Shown piece by piece: positions 8,821-17,423 of a DNA stretch of 64,000 nucleotides (within the stretch, counting starts at the first letter, position 1; every line of letters begins with the position of its first letter). A program made the position numbers and the translations under genes. This stretch comes from an uncultured Pelagibacteraceae bacterium (GTDB lineage Bacteria > Pseudomonadota > Alphaproteobacteria > Pelagibacterales > Pelagibacteraceae). The notes beneath the pieces are model-generated. The model was not told the origin of the DNA. It searched no databases and saw only the letters and a program-made list of their open reading frames with translations. The stretch lies in contig CACAZW010000002.1 in assembly GCA_902537055.1 (NCBI GenBank), positions 127,501 to 191,500 on the forward strand. Direction: 5' to 3'.

Positions 8821-9942
8821 TTAAATTATATTTAAATATTTCTGTTTAGATGTCTTCCAAACTTTATCGTTTTGTAATATTTTTATAATTTTAATTGCGC
8901 TATCTCCTTTTCCAAAAATTTTACTTATTCTAAATCTTTTACTACTGTTATTATTAATATTAAGAATGATTTCTTTTTGAGAAAACTTACTATTAAAAAT
9001 TGAGTCAGATTTCGCTCTATTCATCTGTCTTTTTCCTAAATTTAGAGAAGGAATACCATAAATAGGTGCTTCTCTCACACCTGCGCTTGAATTTCCCACT
9101 ATCATTTTTGCATTTTTTAGAAAAGTTAAAAAATATTCAAATCTTATAGAACTTATAATCTTGAAATTAATATTTTTTTTAAAATATTTTTTATATGTAT
9201 TTATTATTTCTTTATAACCAAAATCATTATTTGGATAAATAACTATAAATTTTTTTTTTGTATTTATTAATGCTTTTACCAAATTTTTAGTGTCTTGTTC
9301 AATTTTTTTTATATTTTGCGTTTCTGGGTGATAAAGTAGAATCAAAAAACTACTAAAATTTATATTGTATCGCTTTTTTGCTTCACTAATAGTAGGTAAA
9401 TTATTTGATAACATTATGTCTATATCGGGACTTCCACATGTAAAAATTTTTGAATTAATTTCTCCCATTTTAATAAGTCTTTTTTTTGCAATTGAATTTG
9501 AAACAAAATGAATATGAGAAAGTTTTGAAATTGAATGCCTAATATGTTCATCAATGTTTCCTGATAATTCTCCTCCCTCTATATGTGCAACTAATAATTT
9601 ATTGAAAGAAGCAGAGATCGCACCAGCTAGAGCTTCGGAGCGGTCACCGTGTATTATTACTAAGTCTGGTGAATTTTTTTTTAAGAATTTTGAAAAACCT
9701 ACTATTGTTTTGGAGATAGTAAGATCTAATTCATTATTTTTCACATAATTATTAAATTTAAAAAGAATTTTTTCTGAGAAGGATTTTTTTATTTCGTTGT
9801 AAGTATAACCAAATTTTTTATCAAGATGCATTCCAGTTACAAAAATCTTAACATGGAACTTTTTTTTTAAAAGTAATTTAATTACCTCTTTAATTTTACC
9901 AAAGTCTGCCCTAGTTCCAGTCAAAAAAGCTATTTTTTTCAT
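8821..9942 (-). CDS. neuC: UDP-N-acetylglucosamine 2-epimerase (hydrolysing), NeuC-like
   Basis: NeuC converts UDP-GlcNAc to ManNAc plus UDP, the first step of sialic acid synthesis. The 373-residue protein shows the family features: GTRADFGK at residues 9-16, a HGDRSEALAGA block near 97, IEGGELSGN near 120, and GNSSAGVREAP near 285 in the nucleotide-binding C-terminal lobe. Length matches the family. It overlaps neuB by four bases (ATGA), so the genes are translationally coupled. It could instead act on a modified UDP-sugar, as in legionaminate pathways (LegG). No DegT-type aminotransferase was seen in this window, which favours the simple ManNAc route. Confidence 0.88.
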   Translation of the reverse strand: MKKIAFLTGTRADFGKIKEVIKLLLKKKFHVKIFVTGMHLDKKFGYTYNEIKKSFSEKILFKFNNYVKNNELDLTISKTIVGFSKFLKKNSPDLVIIHGDRSEALAGAISASFNKLLVAHIEGGELSGNIDEHIRHSISKLSHIHFVSNSIAKKRLIKMGEINSKIFTCGSPDIDIMLSNNLPTISEAKKRYNINFSSFLILLYHPETQNIKKIEQDTKNLVKALINTKKKFIVIYPNNDFGYKEIINTYKKYFKKNINFKIISSIRFEYFLTFLKNAKMIVGNSSAGVREAPIYGIPSLNLGKRQMNRAKSDSIFNSKFSQKEIILNINNNSSKRFRISKIFGKGDSAIKIIKILQNDKVWKTSKQKYLNII

Positions 9943-10967
9943 ATATCTGTTTTTTTTATTTGAAACATTTTTTTAATATTTTTTTTTGCTTTTTTTCCAA
10001 TTACTTGAAAATAGTCATTTGCGGAAAAATCTCCATTACCTGGTCTCATTACCCATATGTTATTTTTATTTAAAATCTCATCTTTTTTAATATCTTTTGT
10101 TGCTACAACGGATGCAAATGCAAACTTTGCAACATTTTTTTCTTTTTTTAATATTTTTTTTTCTCCTTTTAATGCTAAAAAGATTTTTTCGGAGTCTTCT
10201 ATAAGCTCTCTTAATTCTTTGTAATCCATTGATGAACTTATATCTGGCCCTTTTCTTTTTTTTTTATCAACAAAATGTCGCTCAATTAACGCCACTCCCA
10301 AAGAAACAGATGCTAATGCAACTAAATTATTTCTTGAGTGATCTGATAAGCCAATTGGAATTTTAGGGTATTTGATTTTTAGCTCAGTTATGCAATTTAA
10401 TCTTGCAATTTTGTAATCAGATGGATAGACGTTTGTGCAATGATTTAGAGCAAAGTTTACTTTATATTTTTTTAAAATTTCAACAGTTTTAGATATGCTC
10501 TCATAATTGTTCATACCAGTACTCAAAATCATAGGCTTGTTTTTTTTACAAATGTATTCTACCAGAGGTAAATTATTGAACTCACCAGATCCAATTTTGT
10601 AGCACTTCACATTTAATTTTTCCAATCTGTCAACTGCTTTTCTTGAAAAAGGGGTGCTTAAATATTCAAGCCCTATACTTTCAGTATATTTTTTAATTTT
10701 ATATTCTTCTTCAAGACTTAACAAACATTCTTTGATTACATCTATAATATTTTTGTTTGCGTTATCAGGAATAATTTTTTTTGCCTCAAAACTATATTCA
10801 TCTTCTAAAACATGGGTTTGATTTTTAATTATTTTTGCACCTGCTTTTTTAGCCGCGTCTATAATTTTAAATGCTACATCAATTTTTCCTGAATGGTTAA
10901 TGCCCATCTCAGGAATAATAAGAGGAGCTCTATTTACACCAATTTTTATATTTCCAATTTTAATCAT
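9939..10967 (-). CDS. neuB: N-acetylneuraminate synthase, NeuB-like, with SAF domain
   Basis: NeuB condenses ManNAc (or a related hexose) with phosphoenolpyruvate to give a nonulosonic acid. The 342-residue protein has an N-terminal TIM barrel with PEMGINHSG near 20-28, STGMNNYE near 162, LNHCTNVYPSD near 187, GLSDHS near 213 and the ERHFVDK block near 240. A C-terminal antifreeze-like SAF domain (VATKDIKKDEIL) begins near residue 285. Length and architecture are those of full-length NeuB/LegI. It overlaps neuA upstream by 8 bases and neuC downstream by 4. The exact substrate, Neu5Ac or another sugar, cannot be settled from sequence. Confidence 0.9.
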   Translation of the reverse strand: MIKIGNIKIGVNRAPLIIPEMGINHSGKIDVAFKIIDAAKKAGAKIIKNQTHVLEDEYSFEAKKIIPDNANKNIIDVIKECLLSLEEEYKIKKYTESIGLEYLSTPFSRKAVDRLEKLNVKCYKIGSGEFNNLPLVEYICKKNKPMILSTGMNNYESISKTVEILKKYKVNFALNHCTNVYPSDYKIARLNCITELKIKYPKIPIGLSDHSRNNLVALASVSLGVALIERHFVDKKKRKGPDISSSMDYKELRELIEDSEKIFLALKGEKKILKKEKNVAKFAFASVVATKDIKKDEILNKNNIWVMRPGNGDFSANDYFQVIGKKAKKNIKKMFQIKKTDI

Positions 10968-11649
10968 TTTTAGAAAAATATTTTTTAGCTAAAATTAAAT
11001 CTTCCTCATCATCTATATTTAGAGCATATCTTTTAGAAACAGGAATACCATAAATTTTATTTCCTAGAATTTTGTTTTTTTCGATATTTTTTATAGAAGT
11101 TAAGTACATGGAACCAGCAGGTAGAAATTTATTCTTAAATTTTTGTCTTGGTTTCAAGATTTCGTTAGCAGTTTTATACATAAATGGTTTTAATTTCTTT
11201 CCATTATTTATGAACATTTGTTCAGGTATGTTTTTACTTTTTTTAATTGTTATAACAGTATCATAATTTTTTTTTGAAATTAGCTTGTAGGCATTATTGA
11301 AATCTTTTATATTTCGAAATGGGCTTGTTGGCTCTAATATTAAGACATAATCAAAGTTTTCCTTTTTTTTCTTTAGTCTGTTTATTTCATATTTAATAAC
11401 ATCAATTGATTTGGAATATTTTTTAGCCAATTCTTTTGGTCTTAAATGACTTTCGAAAGGGAAATATCTTTTTGCAATACTAATATATTTTTTTGAGTCA
11501 GTACTAAATATTATTTTACTAACAAATTTGAGTTTTTTCGCAAATTTAATAGAATAAAATATTAGCGGTTTTCCTCCAAAATATTTTATATTTTTATTTT
11601 TTATCTCTGAAGATTTAGATCTTGCGGTAATGATGCAAATTATTTTCAT
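10960..11649 (-). CDS. neuA: CMP-nonulosonate cytidylyltransferase, NeuA-like
   Basis: NeuA activates the free nonulosonic acid with CTP. The 229-residue protein has the N-terminal nucleotide loop ITARSKSSEIKNKNIK, where the usual form is ARxGSKxxxxKN, then STDSKKY near 50, RPKELAKKYSKS near 75 and EPTSPFR near 107. The length is that of single-domain bacterial CMP-NeuAc synthetases. It is the first gene of the minus-strand unit neuA-neuB-neuC and is divergent from the glycosyltransferase candidate at 11731. The loss of glycine in the first motif (ARSKSS in place of ARGGSKG) is a departure from the textbook signature. Confidence 0.87.
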   Translation of the reverse strand: MKIICIITARSKSSEIKNKNIKYFGGKPLIFYSIKFAKKLKFVSKIIFSTDSKKYISIAKRYFPFESHLRPKELAKKYSKSIDVIKYEINRLKKKKENFDYVLILEPTSPFRNIKDFNNAYKLISKKNYDTVITIKKSKNIPEQMFINNGKKLKPFMYKTANEILKPRQKFKNKFLPAGSMYLTSIKNIEKNKILGNKIYGIPVSKRYALNIDDEEDLILAKKYFSKND

Positions 11650-11661
11650 GTTTATAAACCA

Positions 11662-11690
11662 TTACATCTTTATAAAAAAATGACTATAAT
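11662..11690 (+). promoter_or_regulatory. Possible sigma70-type promoter for the gene at 11731
   Basis: A perfect -10 hexamer TATAAT lies at 11685-11690, 17 bases after a weak -35 candidate TTACAT at 11662-11667, in the divergent space between neuA and 11731. In sequence this A+T rich such matches arise by chance, so support is modest. Confidence 0.35.
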
Positions 11691-11730
11691 AAATATCTAT
11701 TAATTTTAAAATTATCTACTGGATATCTAA

Positions 11731-13224
11731 ATGAAATACATGGTTTACATACCTTCAAGCCTCAATAGCCCAGAGTTTGAAATTTTATTAAGTAAATCTC
11801 AAATAATTTTAGACCAAAAAAAGAACTTGGATATAATAATTTGTGGTGGCGGAAAAGATTATGCTTGTGCAAATAATATATTTGCCCAACCAAAAATATG
11901 TAAAATTTGCAAAAAAAATACCAAAAAGGGATTAGACAAACTTAAAGGGAAATATAACTTGTTGCGTACACCAAAAATTAAAAAAAAAAAACATAAACCA
12001 CCATCAAACTTATCTAATAGCCCTAATAAAATAAAAAAATTAAATATTGGTAATTTTGATATTGGATTATCTGTATATTCAAGTTATATCAACTCTAGTA
12101 GAGACCACGATTTTCAAGGATATCTATCTAAATATTCACTAAATAAATTATATTCTACATCTTTAATGTTAAATGGATTTTTTAAAAATTATATTATGAT
12201 GAATAAAATTAAAAAAATTATTCTATATAATGGACGACATAATCATACCAGAGTTCTAGTGAGGGCAGGCCAATTAAATAAAATTGAAACTGAGGTTATG
12301 GAGTTTTCTGGAGATGGAGAAAGCAATAAAGGAGTCAGAAGTTTTTATAATCATCTCCCAACAGACATTAAATATCTTTATTATTTAATTATGAAAAACT
12401 GGGATATTTCTTCAAAATCCGATAAGTGTGATTATTTTTTTAAATATAAGGCAGCTGGTAGACTGATAGGTGATAAGGCTTCATATGTTTTAAAACAAAA
12501 ATCGAATTTAGTTCCAATAAATTGGGATTATAAAAAAAGAAATATAGTTTATTTTACCAGTTCCCAGGATGAATACTCTGCATTAGGTGGCGAGTATGAC
12601 AGAACAATTTATAAAAATCAGACTTCTTCAATTAAAATGATTATTAAAGATATAAAAAAACATAATAAAAAAAAAAATATCTGTTTTTGGATTAGGTGTC
12701 ATCCAAATTTAGAACATGTATTTTGGAATTATAATGACTCAATAAATCAATTTCATGATCCAGATAATAATATTTTTGTTATACCCCCGGCATCCCCAGT
12801 TAGTTCTTATAAAATTATGAGAATTTGTGAGAAGGTTATAACTTATAATTCTTTGACTGGCATAGAAGCAGTTTACTGGAACAAGCCATCAATTGTACTA
12901 GGTAGGAGGGTTTACGAAAAATTAAATTGTATTTATTCCCCAAAAAGTCACAATTCAAATCTAAAATTAATTTTAAATAAAAATCTAAAACCAAAAAACA
13001 AAAATGGAGCTTTAAAGTTTGCATCTTTCTGGGTGGAAGGGGGTTATAGAATTAAGTATCTAACAGGGTCTATGAGATATGGCTATAAATATAAAAAAGA
13101 AAGTCTAAGATTGGCAGGAATGGAAAAATGGCAATATTATATTGAGAAATTCAAACAACTTTATTTATATAACTATATTATAAGTTTTAAACTATCTAAA
13201 ATCTTAAAAAGATTTATAAAATAA
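11731..13224 (+). CDS. Putative GT-B surface-carbohydrate transferase with HP motif
   Basis: The 497-residue protein resembles bacterial capsule or surface carbohydrate transferases of GT-B fold. The C-terminal half shows YFTSSQDEY near 275, an HP motif in IRCHPN near 327, ASPVSSYKIM near 355 and YNSLTGIEAVYW near 373. An EFSGDGES block lies near 193. A paralogue sits at 20877 with the same ordered blocks. HP and acidic-DG motifs also occur in CMP-sugar-using GT-B enzymes (bacterial sialyl- and Kdo transferases). It lies between neuA and a second neuB, so it is a candidate nonulosonate transferase, by inference. The N-terminal region has several CxxC-like cysteines (CKICKK) of unknown role. 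Confidence 0.6.
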   Translation: MKYMVYIPSSLNSPEFEILLSKSQIILDQKKNLDIIICGGGKDYACANNIFAQPKICKICKKNTKKGLDKLKGKYNLLRTPKIKKKKHKPPSNLSNSPNKIKKLNIGNFDIGLSVYSSYINSSRDHDFQGYLSKYSLNKLYSTSLMLNGFFKNYIMMNKIKKIILYNGRHNHTRVLVRAGQLNKIETEVMEFSGDGESNKGVRSFYNHLPTDIKYLYYLIMKNWDISSKSDKCDYFFKYKAAGRLIGDKASYVLKQKSNLVPINWDYKKRNIVYFTSSQDEYSALGGEYDRTIYKNQTSSIKMIIKDIKKHNKKKNICFWIRCHPNLEHVFWNYNDSINQFHDPDNNIFVIPPASPVSSYKIMRICEKVITYNSLTGIEAVYWNKPSIVLGRRVYEKLNCIYSPKSHNSNLKLILNKNLKPKNKNGALKFASFWVEGGYRIKYLTGSMRYGYKYKKESLRLAGMEKWQYYIEKFKQLYLYNYIISFKLSKILKRFIK

Positions 13225-13237
13225 ACAATTAAAGTTT

Positions 13238-14077
13238 ATGAACAAAATATTTTTTATTGCAGAAGCAGGTATCAATCATAATGGCAACATCGAGATTGCG
13301 AAAAAATTAATCGATCTAGCTATAAACTCAGGGTTTGATGCTGTCAAATTTCAAAAAAGGACAGTAAATAAGGTCTATTCTAAAGAAATTTTAGATCAAC
13401 CAAGAGAGAGCCCTTGGGGCAGCACACAAAGAGATCAAAAAAATGGATTAGAATTTGGTAAAAAAGAATATGACCAAATCGACCTTTATTGTAAAGATAA
13501 AATTAACTGGTTTGCTTCTGCATGGGATATCGAAAGCCTTAATTTTTTAGACCAATATAATTTAAAATACGCCAAAGTTGCTTCGGCTATGATCGTTGAT
13601 AAAGAATTTCTCAAAGAATTAGCAAAAAGAAAAAAATATACTTTTATTTCTACTGGAATGTCGTCATTAGATGATATCGATACTGCCGTTAAAATATTTA
13701 AAGATAATAAATGCCCATTTGAATTAATGCATTGTATTTCTACATATCCAATGAAAATAGAAGATGCAAATTTAATTACTATCAATGAACTTAGAAAAAG
13801 ATACAATTGCAATGTTGGATATAGTGGTCATGAAAGTGGATTAGCTGTGTCATACGCGGCTGCAGGATTGGGAATTTCATCTTTAGAGAGACATATTACA
13901 TTAGACAGATCTATGTATGGATCCGATCAGTCTGCTTCGTTAGAAACTAATGGAGCGAGGGAATTAATTTCAGTAATAAAAAGAATGCAAACCGCAATGG
14001 GTGTAAATAAAATTGGAAATATTTTAGAAGAAGAAAAAAAAATTGCAAAAAAACTTAGGGCTCATATCAAGTATTAA
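13238..14077 (+). CDS. NeuB-family nonulosonate synthase lacking the SAF domain
   Basis: The 279-residue protein is a second PEP-condensing synthase of the NeuB/SpsE family. Conserved blocks are AEAGINHNG near 8-16, AVKFQKR near 35, STGMSSLDD near 135, ELMHCISTYPMK near 155, VGYSGHESG near 191 and ERHITLDRSMYG near 212. It ends soon after the barrel and lacks the C-terminal antifreeze-like domain that closes the active site in typical NeuB. The gene reads through to a clean TAA with the GmhA-like gene 8 bases later, so there is no sign of a frameshift. In a family where SAF-less members exist it may be complete. Its hexose or other substrate is unknown. Confidence 0.82.
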   Translation: MNKIFFIAEAGINHNGNIEIAKKLIDLAINSGFDAVKFQKRTVNKVYSKEILDQPRESPWGSTQRDQKNGLEFGKKEYDQIDLYCKDKINWFASAWDIESLNFLDQYNLKYAKVASAMIVDKEFLKELAKRKKYTFISTGMSSLDDIDTAVKIFKDNKCPFELMHCISTYPMKIEDANLITINELRKRYNCNVGYSGHESGLAVSYAAAGLGISSLERHITLDRSMYGSDQSASLETNGARELISVIKRMQTAMGVNKIGNILEEEKKIAKKLRAHIKY

Positions 14078-14085
14078 TTAGTTAT

Positions 14086-14673
14086 ATGATAAAAGATTTT
14101 CAATATTCTGTTCAAGAAACTATAAAAATAAAAAAAAAATTACTAAATAAAAAATTTATTATAATTATCAACAAAATTATTAATGAAATTTATTTGACTA
14201 TTAAAAATGGAAATAAGGTATATATTTGTGGTAATGGAGGATCCGCAGCAGATGCGCAACATCTAGCAACTGAATTTTTGGTTAGATTAAATCCAAAAAA
14301 AAATAGAAAAGCATATCCATTAATATGTTTAAGTGGAGATCCAACTTATCTTACAGCATGTGGAAATGATTTTGGTTTTGTTAATATATTTAAAAGAAGC
14401 CTTGAAGCAGTGGGAAAGAAGAAAGATTTACTTATAACATTGTCCACATCAGGAAATTCTAAAAACATAATTAAAGTAATTAAAATAGCAAAGAAATTAC
14501 AATTAAAAACGGTAGCTTTTATTGGAAATAGTGGAGGTAAATCTAAAGGGTTAAGTGATATCGATATTATAATTCCAAGTAGAAATGTTGCAAGAATACA
14601 GGAGACCCATATGTTTTTGGGTCATAATATTTTAAATGAAGTTGAAAAAAAACTTATAAAACTAAATAACTGA
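14086..14673 (+). CDS. gmhA: SIS-domain phosphoheptose isomerase, GmhA-like
   Basis: GmhA converts sedoheptulose 7-phosphate to D-glycero-D-manno-heptose 7-phosphate. The 195-residue protein matches the family over its length: CGNGGSAADAQHLATE near 46-61, LTACGNDFGF near 90, a TLSTSGNSKN phosphosugar loop near 119, and the QETHMFLGH helix near 173. It follows the SAF-less NeuB by 8 bases. No heptose kinase/adenylyltransferase (HldE) or other heptose gene was seen nearby. The enzyme may supply heptose for GDP- or ADP-heptose synthesis encoded elsewhere, or may isomerise a different sugar phosphate for the nonulosonate module. Its 3' end overlaps the convergent SDR gene by 12 bases. Confidence 0.8.
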   Translation: MIKDFQYSVQETIKIKKKLLNKKFIIIINKIINEIYLTIKNGNKVYICGNGGSAADAQHLATEFLVRLNPKKNRKAYPLICLSGDPTYLTACGNDFGFVNIFKRSLEAVGKKKDLLITLSTSGNSKNIIKVIKIAKKLQLKTVAFIGNSGGKSKGLSDIDIIIPSRNVARIQETHMFLGHNILNEVEKKLIKLNN

Positions 14674-15447
14674 TCGTCCACCATCAATTACAATATTTTG
14701 ACCAGTCATATACTTGGAGGCTTCTGAAGCTAAAAATTGAATTGAACCCTTATACTCATCTTTTTTAGCCATTCTTCCCATAGGTATTCGACTAACAAGT
14801 TTTGCTACAAATTCTTTACTTTGATTATTATAAACTCCACCGGGAGATAAACAGTTGCATCTTATTTTTTTTTCAGCATAAAGGGATGCATAGTATTTTG
14901 TTATACCAACTATTCCATGTTTTACCACAGAGTAGCTAATAGGTTTATTTTTTTTTTGATTTTCATATAATCTTTGGTCTGGAGCTATTACCGATAAATC
15001 AGATCCAATATTTATTATATTCCCATCCTTATTTTTAATCATATCTTGAACGAAAATTTCAATCATATTTTTCGTAGCACTAAGTCCTAAGTCTATAGAT
15101 TTGTCCCAATCTTTATTATCTGAATTTTGACTAGGTTGAGGATTTATCGCAGCATTATTAATTAATACACTAACATTAATTTTTAATTTTTTTATTTTCT
15201 TTTTTAAATTTTTAATTTGGCTTACCTTTGTAATGTCACAATTAAAATAATACACTTTATTAGAATATTTTTTAATTAATTTTTTTTTTAAGATGATTCC
15301 TTTTTTTTTATTTATATCTACCAAAATAATATTTGAATTAATTTCAGAAAGAGCAATTGCATGTTGCTCTCCCAATAACCCACATGCACCAGTTATTAAT
15401 GAATACTTTTTTGATAAATCAAAAAGTAAATTATTTTGTTTTTCCAT
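14662..15447 (-). CDS. SDR oxidoreductase, PtmA-like
   Basis: This 261-residue classical short-chain dehydrogenase has a Rossmann TGACGLLGEQ loop near 17-26, NNAAINPQP near 90, the catalytic tyrosine and lysine in SYSVVKHG near 175, a CLSPGGVYNNQ block near 200 and DGGRSVI at the end. The last third (SRIPMGRMAKKDEYKG) closely recalls PtmA, an SDR in legionaminate and flagellin-glycan gene clusters. It is last in a tightly overlapping minus-strand operon led by a CMP-sugar synthetase. This supports a role in making or editing a nonulosonate. It overlaps the upstream SDR gene by 17 bases. Confidence 0.78.
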   Translation of the reverse strand: MEKQNNLLFDLSKKYSLITGACGLLGEQHAIALSEINSNIILVDINKKKGIILKKKLIKKYSNKVYYFNCDITKVSQIKNLKKKIKKLKINVSVLINNAAINPQPSQNSDNKDWDKSIDLGLSATKNMIEIFVQDMIKNKDGNIINIGSDLSVIAPDQRLYENQKKNKPISYSVVKHGIVGITKYYASLYAEKKIRCNCLSPGGVYNNQSKEFVAKLVSRIPMGRMAKKDEYKGSIQFLASEASKYMTGQNIVIDGGRSVI

Positions 15448-16174
15448 CTACAATTAAGTTAATTCCATTTATGTAATTAGATTCATTCGATATTAAAAAA
15501 TTTATTGAATTATTGATATCATCAATATTACAAAATCGTTTTAATGATACATCATTATTAATCATATTTATAACTTTTGATTTGTGTAGTTTTAATTTTT
15601 TATCCCAGTTGTTATTTTTTAATAGAACATGTCCCGGAGAGATTGAATTAATTGTTATTTTTTTTTTTGCTAAAATTGGCGAAATATTTTCTACATATTT
15701 AATTAAACAATTTTTTGCTAAAGCATAGGATAAAGGAGCACCTCCTTTAAAGTTGCCAGCGATAGACCCGATAACTATAATTTTTGTATTTTTGCAATTT
15801 ATCTTAAAAATTTTTATATAATTCTCAATTACATTTGTCGAAGAAAAAAAATTTTTATTGAACATAGATTGCCATACAGTAAAATTTTCATTTCCACTTG
15901 ATATAGTTTTACCTGACCCAACGTTACAAATTATTATATCCAGATTTCTAAATTTTTTTTTTATTTTTATCATTAAATCGCGCACAGATTTATTCTTTTC
16001 AAAATCACACTGAAAGCTATACACGTTTTTATTTTTTATCTTTTTTTTTGCTTCATTTAATTTTTTAATATTCCTACCAGTTAAAATTAAATTTGTTTTT
16101 TCATTACTCAAGAATTTTGCAATTCCAAACCCAATGCCATAAGATGAACCAGTAATTAATACATTTTTAATCAT
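15431..16174 (-). CDS. SDR family oxidoreductase
   Basis: The 247-residue classical SDR has the cofactor loop TGSSYGIGFG near 8-17, ICNVGSG near 84, and the catalytic pair in LSYALAKN near 148. NSISPGHV and DGKTK follow at the expected places. It belongs to the five-gene minus-strand operon 17404-14662 and overlaps its neighbours by 17 and 4 bases. It is distinct in sequence from the adjacent PtmA-like SDR, so this is not a simple tandem duplication. The substrate is unknown; a sugar-related alcohol is likely from context. Confidence 0.78.
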   Translation of the reverse strand: MIKNVLITGSSYGIGFGIAKFLSNEKTNLILTGRNIKKLNEAKKKIKNKNVYSFQCDFEKNKSVRDLMIKIKKKFRNLDIIICNVGSGKTISSGNENFTVWQSMFNKNFFSSTNVIENYIKIFKINCKNTKIIVIGSIAGNFKGGAPLSYALAKNCLIKYVENISPILAKKKITINSISPGHVLLKNNNWDKKLKLHKSKVINMINNDVSLKRFCNIDDINNSINFLISNESNYINGINLIVDGKTK

Positions 16175-16995
16175 ATAAAACTTTTTATAAATTTTATGTT
16201 TTCTAAAATTTCCTCTGTTTCCCTATTTTTAAAAGTTTTAGCAGTTTGCAGTATAAGATATTTTTTATATTTTATATCTTTTAGAGTATTGAATAAAGTT
16301 TTAAAATCGCAGTTACCTTCACCAAGTTTTACAGTTGTTCCTTTAAATAATCTATCTTTGATGTGAATATTGTGCACCCTTTTAAAGTATTTTTTTTCTT
16401 CATTAATTTTAAATCCTAATGATGCAGAGTTACCTGTATCATAGTTTATCCCAAAACTGTCATTAAAACTTTTTAATAGTTTAATTATTTTCCTCGGAGA
16501 ATAATCTATTTCAAATAAAATCCTAACATTATATTTTTTTAATAAATCTTTAAATTGCAAAAAAAAATCTATAGTTTTTTTTTCATCTTTAATATTTTTT
16601 AAACTAGAATTATCAACTAATGGAATAACAATATTTTTTATCTTTAAATGCCCACAAGATTCAATCAATTTTATAATATTTTGTTTGCATTTCCTTTTCA
16701 AAAAATTTGATTTCAGTTTTGTTATTGGCATTTGCATATAAAAATCTGAGGTAACAGATACAATTTTTACGTTATTATTTTTTAATTGTTTTTTTAAATA
16801 ATTTATTTTTTTTTTATTAATTAAAGGATTTTTTTCAAATTTATAATAATCAATAGTCCACTCTATTATTTTAAGATTATTTTTATTAGCTATTTTTAAT
16901 TCTTTCTTCCAGCCTTTCCATGGAAATGATTGTATATAATCTTTCTTCTCAGATTTTACTAATCTTCCTTGCATAAATCCTATGTTATTGCTCAT
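16171..16995 (-). CDS. Sugar phosphate isomerase/epimerase-like TIM-barrel protein
   Basis: The 274-residue protein resembles the xylose-isomerase-like / AP endonuclease 2 superfamily. It starts MSNNIGFMQGRLV and contains metal-ligand-like positions typical of the fold: EWTIDY near 45, IPLVDN near 120, LFEIDYS near 163, INYDTGNSA near 183 and HNIHIKDR near 213. These enzymes isomerise or epimerise sugars or keto acids with a divalent metal. The gene overlaps SDR and VOC genes by 4 bases at each end, so all are probably made together. The combination with a VOC protein and a CMP-sugar synthetase is unusual. Confidence 0.75.
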   Translation of the reverse strand: MSNNIGFMQGRLVKSEKKDYIQSFPWKGWKKELKIANKNNLKIIEWTIDYYKFEKNPLINKKKINYLKKQLKNNNVKIVSVTSDFYMQMPITKLKSNFLKRKCKQNIIKLIESCGHLKIKNIVIPLVDNSSLKNIKDEKKTIDFFLQFKDLLKKYNVRILFEIDYSPRKIIKLLKSFNDSFGINYDTGNSASLGFKINEEKKYFKRVHNIHIKDRLFKGTTVKLGEGNCDFKTLFNTLKDIKYKKYLILQTAKTFKNRETEEILENIKFIKSFI

Positions 16996-17423
16996 AAAAT
17001 TTCTACAAGTTCTAGAAAAATATTTTCAGGGGTTTTACAAAAACAAAGCATTACCTTTTTATCTGATGATAATGTTGGTTTAGAAAAAAACTTAATTTTA
17101 TGCTTACTCAATTTATTATACATTTTTCTTATATCTTTTACTGTTAGAGAAACATGGGTAAGTCCTAATGAGTATATGTCTATTTTATTCATTTTTTGAT
17201 TTAGGTTTTTAAAGTAAAGTAATTCTAATATTATTTTTTTTTTAACACCAAGTTTAATTGTAGTTAAGTTGCAATTTTTTACTTTAAGTATTTCACTCAT
17301 TAATTTTTTATCTTCTTTCATTTTTTTTATAATTTTTAAACCTAGTAATTCTTTGTAAAACCATAAAGATTTATTTAAATTTTTTGTTACAATTCCACAA
17401 TGTCTAAAGTTTTTTATAATCAT
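16992..17423 (-). CDS. VOC (glyoxalase/bleomycin resistance-like) family protein
   Basis: The 143-residue single-domain protein has the paired beta-alpha-beta-beta-beta layout of the vicinal oxygen chelate family. The N-terminal block FRHCGIVTKNLNKSLWFYKELLG and the second-module block LGLTHVSLTVKDI supply likely metal-ligand histidines, and FLELVEIL near the end supplies the acidic ligand. Relatives include methylmalonyl-CoA epimerase, glyoxalase I and dioxygenases. Within this operon it could epimerise or isomerise a keto-sugar intermediate. The chemistry is not predictable from sequence. It overlaps the CMP-sugar synthetase gene by 20 bases. Confidence 0.78.
   Translation of the reverse strand: MIIKNFRHCGIVTKNLNKSLWFYKELLGLKIIKKMKEDKKLMSEILKVKNCNLTTIKLGVKKKIILELLYFKNLNQKMNKIDIYSLGLTHVSLTVKDIRKMYNKLSKHKIKFFSKPTLSSDKKVMLCFCKTPENIFLELVEIL

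Noticed and set aside
9554-9748. Short plus-strand ORF within neuC
   Set aside because: It is the antisense shadow of a strongly supported gene and shows no recognisable protein features.
13486-13812. 108-codon minus-strand ORF within the second neuB
   Set aside because: It lies entirely opposite conserved NeuB motifs; its apparent hydrophobicity follows from the complementary codons.
13238-14077. SAF-less NeuB as a frameshifted, truncated gene
   Set aside because: The next gene starts 8 bases after the stop, leaving no remnant of a SAF domain in any frame.
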